A stretch of 5,606 nt of DNA from Lachnospiraceae bacterium (GTDB taxonomy: Bacteria > Bacillota > Clostridia > Lachnospirales > Lachnospiraceae): assembly GCA_900753685.1 (NCBI GenBank), contig CAAEAB010000058.1, positions 1-5,606 on the forward strand. The letters are read 5' to 3'. This document shows, one piece after another, positions 1 to 5,606 of this stretch. Each line of letters begins with the position of its first letter. Position 1 is the first letter of the stretch. The notes beneath the pieces were generated by a model, which was not told the origin of the DNA, searched no databases, and was given only the letters and a program-made list of their open reading frames with translations. The translations under genes were made by a program, and so were the position numbers.

Positions 1-1131
1 GATACCTGCAATAGTACTTTTTCCACAGCCCGATGTCCCCACAAGGGAAATAAAGCTTCCCGCCGGCATATCCATAGACACGCCCTTCAAAATCTCCCTC
101 TCTTTTTCATAAGAGAAATGGACATCCTCCAGTGAAATGGATACCTTTGTATCCGTCACCTTTCCGGACACAGCTTCCGACTCCGGAATATCCAGCAGGG
201 CAAAAATTTTGTCGCTGGCCGCCATACCGTTCATGGCAATGTGGAAAAATGAACCGAGCAGCCGCAGTGGAATAAAAAATTCCGAGGCAAGCAAAATGAG
301 CATCAATGCGCCGCCAAGACTGACATTTCCGGCAAAAAACTCCCGCAATGTCACAATCATGCCAACAGCAGCCCCGCCATAGGCAATAATATCCATCACA
401 CTAGTGGAATTTAACTGCATGGTCAGCACCTTCATCGTAATCCGGCGGAAACGCTGGGATTCCTCATCCATCGCCACTGACTTCTCGCTGTCCGCCTGAT
501 AAATCTTTAAGGTTGTCAGACCCTGAAGGTTTTCAAGGAAACTGTCGCCTAATTCCGTATATATTCCCCAATATTTGTTTAAAAGCTTCTTTGCAAATTT
601 CTGGACCGCCACAATGGATATGGGAATGAGCGGTACGCAGATCAACAGCACAAGGCTTGCCTTCCAGTTGACAAAAACCAGAATGACAAACAATGTCAGA
701 GGCGCCAGAAGGCTGTAAAATAACTGGGGCAGATAACGCCCGAAATAGGTCTCCAGCTGCTCCACACCCTCGGCCGCCATCTGAACCACCTCAGAAGTAG
801 CCACGCTCTCTCTATAGGATACGCCGAGCCGCAGCAGCTTACCGTATATCTTTTCACGGAGAATCCGTTTGACATCCACGCTCGCCTTAAAAGAAGCATA
901 GGACGCCTGTCTGTCACAGAAAAACCGGATGATCAACGCGCCCGCAATAATGGCGCCATACTGCCAGACTTCCTGTATGTTCAATATTCCAAATAACGCT
1001 TTTTCAATTAAAACAGAGGCCGAATAGAGCATCAGCACCTGACAAAGCAGGGATAACCACTGCCATAGCACCTGAAACACTATGTAACGTTTCGCGTGGG
1101 ACAGTAATTTCACCAATCGTGTCTTAATCAT
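1..1131 (-). CDS. CydD-like ABC exporter subunit, fused membrane and ATPase domains (partial, C-terminus beyond left edge)
   Basis: This is the first 377 residues of an ABC exporter half-transporter. Hydrophobic segments lie near residues 16-42, 56-72, 135-155, 158-176, 245-264 and 273-296, giving the six-helix type-1 ABC exporter domain. The nucleotide-binding domain starts near 332, with an A-loop tyrosine at 341 and Walker A GTSGCGKST at 365-373. The window ends four residues later, so the signature, Walker B and H-loop are not visible. The stretch around 129-212 (YFGRYLPQ, PLIPISIVAV, then NLQGLTTLKIY) closely resembles CydD as I remember it. In E. coli CydDC exports cysteine/glutathione and is needed for cytochrome bd assembly. 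In anaerobic Firmicutes proteins of this type often have unknown substrates, so the substrate is open. The start is ATG at 1131, with AGGA 10 nt upstream. A CydC-like partner would be expected beyond the left edge. The family call is firm and the substrate is not. Confidence 0.88.
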   Translation of the reverse strand, partial: MIKTRLVKLLSHAKRYIVFQVLWQWLSLLCQVLMLYSASVLIEKALFGILNIQEVWQYGAIIAGALIIRFFCDRQASYASFKASVDVKRILREKIYGKLLRLGVSYRESVATSEVVQMAAEGVEQLETYFGRYLPQLFYSLLAPLTLFVILVFVNWKASLVLLICVPLIPISIVAVQKFAKKLLNKYWGIYTELGDSFLENLQGLTTLKIYQADSEKSVAMDEESQRFRRITMKVLTMQLNSTSVMDIIAYGGAAVGMIVTLREFFAGNVSLGGALMLILLASEFFIPLRLLGSFFHIAMNGMAASDKIFALLDIPESEAVSGKVTDTKVSISLEDVHFSYEKEREILKGVSMDMPAGSFISLVGTSGCGKSTIAGI

Positions 1132-1188
1132 AGGTTTTCATTCCTTCTTTTTTCTTTTCTACTGCTTACAAGATATATAATTAGTCAA
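1132..1188 (-). promoter_or_regulatory. Leader and possible weak promoter of the CydD-like gene
   Basis: The CydD-like gene lies behind a terminator and so probably has its own promoter. Read on the minus strand, an AT-rich box ending in TATATC (1172-1177) could serve as a -10 element, but no good -35 sits 16-18 bp upstream. TTGACTAA (1181-1188) is too close to be its -35. A purine-rich leader follows, with GAAGGAA at 1141-1147 as the ribosome binding site. An ATG inside the leader (GGAATGAAA) opens a frame of only five codons, overlaps the Shine-Dalgarno region and is unlikely to be used. The ribosome binding site is plausible; the promoter is tentative. Confidence 0.3.
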
Positions 1189-1268
1189 AACCAACTTTAG
1201 CTTACTATGACGCCATCTATTTGTCCAGACGAAAAGCCTTCCATTTATTGATAAATTTTACCAATAGC

Positions 1269-1298
1269 AAAAAAAGACGCTTCCCCATGGGAAACGCC
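1269..1298 (-). terminator. Rho-independent terminator of the permease/ABC-F transcript
   Basis: On the minus strand, GGCGTTTCCC (1298-1289) pairs with GGGAAGCGTC (1285-1276) across a 3-nt loop. This makes a 10-bp stem with two G-T wobbles, followed directly by seven T residues (1275-1269). It begins 17 nt after the TAG stop of the Uup-type ABC-F gene, where an intrinsic terminator is expected. On the plus strand the hairpin has no T run after it, so it should act in one direction only. It separates the ABC-F gene from the CydD-like gene downstream. Confidence 0.88.
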
Positions 1299-1315
1299 CT
1301 TCGTAAAATACCGCC

Positions 1316-3145
1316 CTATTTATTTTGTGCTTCGATTTTTTCTGCCAAATCATTGAGATAAACCCATCGATCCATTTTTTTCTCCAACGCTGCCTCCGTC
1401 TGGTTTTTTTCTTTCATCAGGTCATTAAGCTTTCCCGAATTGGTAGCGTTGGCCAACATATCCGCATCCAGTTTGGCAATTTTTTCTTCTAAAGCCGCAA
1501 TATCATCATCGATAGTTTCATATTCTTTCTGCTCTTTATAAGTGAATTTTAATTTGACCGGCCGATTCTGCTTCCAGTCCTTCGACAACTTTTTGTCGGT
1601 TTTTACTGTGTCCGCACTGCCGCCGCCCCCATTTTTTCCGCTGTTTCCGCCGCTCTCTTCGGTTTCAGCTCCATATCTCCGCTGTTTTGCTTCCAAATAG
1701 TCCGTATAACCGCCTTCATATTGCTGCAAATGGCCACCACCGTCAAATTCAAAAATCCGGTCCACAACATTATCCAGAAAATACCGGTCATGGGATACGG
1801 TGATGACAATTCCCGAAAAGGAATTTATGTAATCCTCTAAAATCGTCAGAGTAGGAATATCCACATTATTGGACGGCTCGTCAAGAATAAGGACATTGGC
1901 CCCAAGCATCAGAACAGATAGCAGATAAAGCCGCCGTTTTTCGCCGCCGGAAAGCTTTGAAATCGGTGTGTACTGCATATCCGGCGTAAAAAGAAAGCGT
2001 TCCAGCATTTGAGATGCCGTAATCCGACCTTCCTTTGTCTGAACATACTCGCCGATGTCTTTAATATAATCAATGACCCTCTGGCTTCCCTCCATCTCCG
2101 CTTCTTCCTGGGCCAGATAGCCAATCTTGATCGTCTCCCCGATTTCAATATAACCTGAGTCTGGCTTTTCCAGACCGGCGATCATTTTAATCAACGTCGA
2201 TTTTCCGCAGCCATTGGGGCCGATAATCCCCAACCGCTGATTCCGAAGAACAATATAGTCAAAATTCTGAATGAGAGGCTGTCTGTCATAGCTTTTGCTC
2301 ACATTGTGAAGCTCGACGGTTTTCTTTCCCATCCGGGTTTCCACTGAATCCATAGCCACCGTACCGTCCTGCACCGGGGCTCTTCCGTTTTTTAAAGCCT
2401 CCAGCCGTTCAAGTCTCGCCCTTTGTTTTGTTGTCCGGGCCCGGCATCCCCGTTTGGCCCATTCAAGCTCCATACGGAGGATACTCTGACGCTTGCGCTC
2501 CGTAGCCATTTCCATTTCTTCTCTTTCGGCTTTCAACTCCAAAAACCTTGAATAATTCGATTCATAGCTGTACATCTTTCCATGACTGATTTCCAGAATC
2601 CGGTTGGACACCTTATCGAGGAAATAACGGTCATGGGTTACCATAACGACGGTACCTTTATAGTTTTTTAGATAATCCTCCAGCCATGAAATCATCTCCT
2701 CATCCAGATGATTTGTCGGCTCATCCAGTAAAAGCACGTCAAAATCTCCAGTCAGTATTTTCGCCATAGCCACCCGACGCCGCTGTCCTCCGGACAACTG
2801 ATCCAGCCGGGCATTATAATCCATAATCCCAAGCTTTGTCAGGTTGCTCTGAATCTGCCAGTCGGTCTCCGAATTTCCGTCTAAAGCGTAGGAGGCCACC
2901 GTCGCTTTCTCTGGAAATTCCGGATTCTGAGACATATATGCAATACGCAGATTGTTCTGCCGGACAATCTGCCCCTCATCCGGTTCCTCCACATCGGCAA
3001 GCATTTTTAAAAGCGTGGATTTTCCCGTACCATTAATACCAATAATACCGATTTTGTCCCCCTCCTGAATACCGCAGGAGACGTCGTCAAAAATTATCTT
3101 ATCACCAAATATTTTATGAATATGCTCAATATTCAAAATGTTCAT
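1316..3145 (-). CDS. Uup-type ABC-F ATPase (ribosome-associated, complete)
   Basis: This 609-residue protein has two ABC ATPase domains and no membrane segments, the layout of ABC-F proteins, which bind the ribosomal E-site region and influence translation. Domain 1 has Walker A GINGTGKST (36-44), signature LSGGQ (117-121), Walker B VLLLDEP (137-143, catalytic E142) and H-loop H171. A charged interdomain linker (about 196-262) carries LEWAKRGCRARTTKQRAR, typical of the Uup branch. Domain 2 has Walker A GPNGCGKST (309-317), LSGGE (398-402), VLILDEP (418-424, E423) and H452. A Gly/Ser/Asn-rich spacer (497-510) leads to a lysine- and glutamate-rich C-terminal coiled coil (about 530-607), also a Uup trait. 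Its length is usual for the family. An oddity is that the second D-loop region reads DEPSNNVD, where domain 1 has DEPTNHLD. It sits 21 bp behind the purine permease, probably co-transcribed, and ends before a clear terminator. An antibiotic-resistance ABC-F is possible but less likely because the linker and C-terminus are Uup-like. Confidence 0.93.
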   Translation of the reverse strand: MNILNIEHIHKIFGDKIIFDDVSCGIQEGDKIGIIGINGTGKSTLLKMLADVEEPDEGQIVRQNNLRIAYMSQNPEFPEKATVASYALDGNSETDWQIQSNLTKLGIMDYNARLDQLSGGQRRRVAMAKILTGDFDVLLLDEPTNHLDEEMISWLEDYLKNYKGTVVMVTHDRYFLDKVSNRILEISHGKMYSYESNYSRFLELKAEREEMEMATERKRQSILRMELEWAKRGCRARTTKQRARLERLEALKNGRAPVQDGTVAMDSVETRMGKKTVELHNVSKSYDRQPLIQNFDYIVLRNQRLGIIGPNGCGKSTLIKMIAGLEKPDSGYIEIGETIKIGYLAQEEAEMEGSQRVIDYIKDIGEYVQTKEGRITASQMLERFLFTPDMQYTPISKLSGGEKRRLYLLSVLMLGANVLILDEPSNNVDIPTLTILEDYINSFSGIVITVSHDRYFLDNVVDRIFEFDGGGHLQQYEGGYTDYLEAKQRRYGAETEESGGNSGKNGGGGSADTVKTDKKLSKDWKQNRPVKLKFTYKEQKEYETIDDDIAALEEKIAKLDADMLANATNSGKLNDLMKEKNQTEAALEKKMDRWVYLNDLAEKIEAQNK

Positions 3146-3160
3146 CAAAAACAGTCCCCC
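3145..3160 (-). promoter_or_regulatory. Ribosome binding site that bears on the ABC-F start choice
   Basis: Minus-strand AAGGGGGA (GGGGG at 3160-3156) precedes two adjacent in-frame starts. TTG at 3148 is 7 nt away and ATG at 3145 is 10 nt away. I chose ATG because it is the stronger start codon and gives the MNILN opening usual for this family. The spacing alone would slightly favour TTG, which would add one residue. The purine permease has the same G-run Shine-Dalgarno. Confidence 0.6.
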
Positions 3161-3166
3161 TTCAAA

Positions 3167-4549
3167 TTACAGGAAAATATATTTCAAAATAAACAGCACA
3201 GCCAGCACGTACATCAGCGGACTGATTTTTTTCTCTTTGTATTTTCCTGTCAGCAGGTGAATTGCCACATAAGAGATAACGCCCATGGAGATACCCTCGG
3301 AAATACTGTAGAAAAACGGCATCGCCCCAATACAGATATAACACGGAATGGCTTCGCTGTAATCCGCGAAATTAATATTAACAACATTTGACAGCATATA
3401 AAAGCCGACAATGATGAGCGCCGGAGCTGTCGCAAAGGATGGAATAGCCAAGAAAATCGGCGAAAGTAATAGCGACAGGGCAAAAAGTACCGCTGTCGTC
3501 AATGCGGTCAGACCGGTCCGTCCGCCTTCCGTAACTCCAGAAGCGCTCTCTACAAAGGTGGTTGTCGTCGATGTGCCAAGGACCGCGCCGAAGGTCGTAC
3601 CAACCGCGTCCGCCATCAATGCGCCTTTAATCCTTGGAAGCTTTCCTTCCTCATCCAGCATCCCCGCCTTTGTCGATACACCGATTAAAGTACCCAGCGT
3701 ATCAAAAATATCCACAAATAAAAAGGCAAAAACCACTACAAAGAAATTCAAGGAAAATACATTTGAAAAATCCAGTTTAAAAAATACCGGCGCCAGACTC
3801 GGAATGGAAATTCCGCTGCTAAAATCCGGAAGCAGCGTATAAAATCCCAGTTCCGGATTCGGTACATAAAGACCGACAAACTGACAGATGATTCCGAGAA
3901 TCCATGTAAGCAAAATTCCCCAGAGAATATTCCCTTTAATATCCTTGATGACCAAAATGGCCGTGATGATCACGCCGATGATTGCCAAAAGTACAGTGAT
4001 ACCCACATCGTTAAAGGTCGCGTTTACTCCGTTAGCCAGATTGTATCCCTCCACAGAAAACAATTCCAGCAATGTAGCGCCGCCGACAACAATATTGGCA
4101 TTTTGAAGTCCGATAAAGGCGATAAATAAACCAATTCCCACACTGACCGCAGATTTCAGATTCATCGGAATCGCATTAAAAATCGCTTCCCGCACATTGG
4201 TCACCGAAAGAACAATAAACACAAGACCTTCGACAAAAACAGCGGTCAATGCCGTCTGCCAAGAATATCCCATTCCAAGAACAACCGTATAGGCAAAGTA
4301 GGCGTTTAAGCCCATTCCCGGCGCAAGGGCAAAGGGATAATTGGCAAACAGCGCCATACACACAGTTCCGATGGCCGCCGCCACAGCGGTTGCAGTAAAC
4401 ACAGCTCCCTGGTCCATACCGGCCGCTGCAAGAATCCCTGGATTTACGGCAAGAATATAGGCCATTGTCATAAATGTCGTAATTCCGGCCAGCACTTCCG
4501 TTTTTATGGTTGTATTGTTTTCTTTGAGTTTAAAAAGCTTTTCTAACAT
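3167..4549 (-). CDS. NCS2/AzgA-type purine permease (guanine/hypoxanthine or adenine uptake)
   Basis: This complete 460-residue, very hydrophobic membrane protein belongs to the AzgA-like branch of nucleobase:cation symporters (PbuG/PbuO in Bacillus; AdeP, GhxP and relatives in E. coli). Such proteins import purine bases by ion symport for salvage. Family marks include the N-terminal LAGITTFMTMAYILAVNP (20-37), PGMGLNAYFAYTVV (77-90), the helix FVDIFDTLGTLIGVSTKAGM (278-297), and GTSTTTTFVESASGVTEGGRTG (325-346), whose glutamate E334 lies in the substrate-binding region of the family. The length matches relatives of about 430-460 residues. Start ATG 4549 has GGGGG (4560-4556) 6 nt upstream. 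A strong promoter lies just before it, and the Uup-type ABC-F gene follows 21 bp after its TAA. Which purine is preferred cannot be read from the sequence. No purine riboswitch was recognised in its leader. Confidence 0.95.
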   Translation of the reverse strand: MLEKLFKLKENNTTIKTEVLAGITTFMTMAYILAVNPGILAAAGMDQGAVFTATAVAAAIGTVCMALFANYPFALAPGMGLNAYFAYTVVLGMGYSWQTALTAVFVEGLVFIVLSVTNVREAIFNAIPMNLKSAVSVGIGLFIAFIGLQNANIVVGGATLLELFSVEGYNLANGVNATFNDVGITVLLAIIGVIITAILVIKDIKGNILWGILLTWILGIICQFVGLYVPNPELGFYTLLPDFSSGISIPSLAPVFFKLDFSNVFSLNFFVVVFAFLFVDIFDTLGTLIGVSTKAGMLDEEGKLPRIKGALMADAVGTTFGAVLGTSTTTTFVESASGVTEGGRTGLTALTTAVLFALSLLLSPIFLAIPSFATAPALIIVGFYMLSNVVNINFADYSEAIPCYICIGAMPFFYSISEGISMGVISYVAIHLLTGKYKEKKISPLMYVLAVLFILKYIFL

Positions 4550-4585
4550 TTCTTTCCCCCTGTAAATTTACTCACAATAACATAT

Positions 4586-4614
4586 ATCATAAAAGATTAA
4601 TCTACTCTCGTCAA
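4586..4614 (-). promoter_or_regulatory. Sigma-A-type promoter of the permease/ABC-F operon
   Basis: Reading the minus strand, TTGACG (4614-4609) and TATGAT (4591-4586) are separated by exactly 17 bp, one mismatch from consensus in each box. The A/T-only stretch just upstream (4613-4635) could act as an UP element. Transcription would begin near 4579, leaving a leader of only about 30 nt with the GGGGG ribosome binding site. That leader is too short to hold a riboswitch aptamer. Confidence 0.75.
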
Positions 4615-4632
4615 TTTAAAATAATTTAAATT
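4613..4632. repeat. Perfect 8-bp inverted repeat at the permease -35 box
   Basis: AATTTAAA (4613-4620) and TTTAAATT (4625-4632) form a perfect dyad around 4 bp. It overlaps the edge of the permease -35 box. It may be an operator, an UP element or simple A/T bias; pure A/T composition makes chance symmetry fairly likely. Confidence 0.45.
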
Positions 4633-4698
4633 TTATGTCCCTTATGATAGAAATTCCCAAAAGCCGTACTTCTTATGTATACAGTCCTTATTGTATCA

Positions 4699-4750
4699 TG
4701 CAAAATCAAATGACGACAGAACATTCTTCCGGAAAGTTCTTGCAAAATCA
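4699..4750 (+). repeat. Pair of exact 10-bp direct repeats, 42 bp apart
   Basis: TGCAAAATCA occurs at 4699-4708 and again at 4741-4750. The start-to-start distance is 42 bp, about four helical turns, so both copies would face the same side of the DNA. The second copy overlaps the -35 box of the plus-strand ABC-F gene, and the inverted repeat at 4718-4740 lies between the copies. A role as paired regulator sites is inference. Confidence 0.5.
4718..4740. repeat. Imperfect 23-bp inverted repeat, candidate operator
   Basis: AGAAC (4718-4722) and GTTCT (4736-4740) are perfect inverted arms. After one mismatch, the inner TTC/GAA bases continue the symmetry toward 4729, and the palindrome TTCCGGAA occupies 4727-4734. 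The right arm touches the -35 box of the plus-strand ABC-F gene, a position suited to a regulator. I do not recognise it as a specific known operator. Confidence 0.45.
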
Positions 4751-4767
4751 GGGATTTTCGATAAAAT
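4740..4767 (+). promoter_or_regulatory. Probable sigma-A-type promoter of the YkpA/YbiT-type ABC-F gene
   Basis: TTGCAA (4740-4745) and TAAAAT (4762-4767) are 16 bp apart and point to the plus-strand gene. Transcription would start near 4774, giving a leader of about 40 nt. The ribosome binding site GAAAGG (4800-4805) lies 9 nt before the ATG. TAGAAT (4767-4772) is another -10 candidate, but it lacks a -35 at good spacing. Confidence 0.5.
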
Positions 4768-4811
4768 AGAATACGTGTCATTTTATAAATACAATTACAG
4801 AAAGGTATTGA

Positions 4812-5606
<795 letters not shown>

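Noticed and set aside
137..382. Plus-strand open frame of 81 codons within the CydD-like gene
   Set aside because: It is antisense to a clearly conserved transporter domain, lacks a ribosome binding site and has no recognisable protein features.
3146..3148. TTG start for the Uup-type ABC-F gene
   Set aside because: The immediately following in-frame ATG is the stronger start and fits the family N-terminus; the difference is only one residue.
3411..3842. Plus-strand open frame of 143 codons inside the permease gene
   Set aside because: It is the antisense shadow of the permease, rich in Ser, Thr, Pro, Val and Lys from the complement of hydrophobic codons. The permease frame carries all the family motifs.
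4636..4683. Purine riboswitch aptamer on the minus strand
   Set aside because: Only one short stretch (TTTCTATC) resembles the core. The flanking conserved junction segments and a P1 stem could not be found.
4718..4740. PurR box (purine repressor site) near the divergent promoters
   Set aside because: AGAACATT resembles half of a Bacillus PurBox, but the CCGAAC core is missing and the 13-bp arm spacing is shorter than I recall for PurBoxes. It is kept only as an unnamed inverted repeat.
4718..4740. LexA/SOS box
   Set aside because: The GAAC and GTTC halves are present, but the spacing is far from the 4-bp gap of the Gram-positive LexA site.

Overview
The window reads as ordinary chromosomal sequence from a Firmicute. 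Clostridia, perhaps a Lachnospiraceae-type gut anaerobe, is the best guess. The grounds are moderate GC coding sequence separated by AT-rich spacers, purine-rich G-run ribosome binding sites, sigma-A-type promoters, and a YkpA-type ABC-F protein that I recall as very close to the Bacillus subtilis family. No 16S or other phylogenetic marker is present, so this placement is an inference from style and protein family.

Layout from left to right. Positions 1-1131 (minus strand) hold the first 377 codons of a CydD-like ABC exporter half-transporter. It is cut by the left edge just after its Walker A motif. Positions 1132-1315 are a spacer holding that gene's leader and the rho-independent terminator of the next transcript. 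Positions 1316-3145 (minus) encode a complete Uup-type ABC-F ATPase. Positions 3167-4549 (minus) encode a complete NCS2/AzgA-type purine permease. The two complete genes are 21 bp apart with no terminator between them, so they look like one transcript. It would start at a strong promoter (TTGACG-17-TATGAT) at 4586-4614 and end at the hairpin at 1269-1298. Positions 4550-4814 are a 265-bp divergent intergenic region with a promoter in each direction, two inverted repeats and one 10-bp direct repeat. Positions 4815-5606 (plus) encode the first 264 codons of a second, different ABC-F ATPase (YkpA/YbiT type), which runs off the right edge.

Functionally this is housekeeping and transport: import of guanine or hypoxanthine-type bases, two ribosome-associated ATPases of the ABC-F superfamily, and an ABC exporter half. 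ABC-F proteins lack membrane domains and act on ribosomes rather than as transporters. Only the permease and the CydD-like protein are membrane proteins. I found no mobile element, CRISPR array, rRNA, tRNA or new defence-type system. The points most worth checking are the permease/ABC-F co-transcription, the symmetric DNA elements in the divergent spacer, and the lack of a recognisable purine riboswitch in front of the permease.
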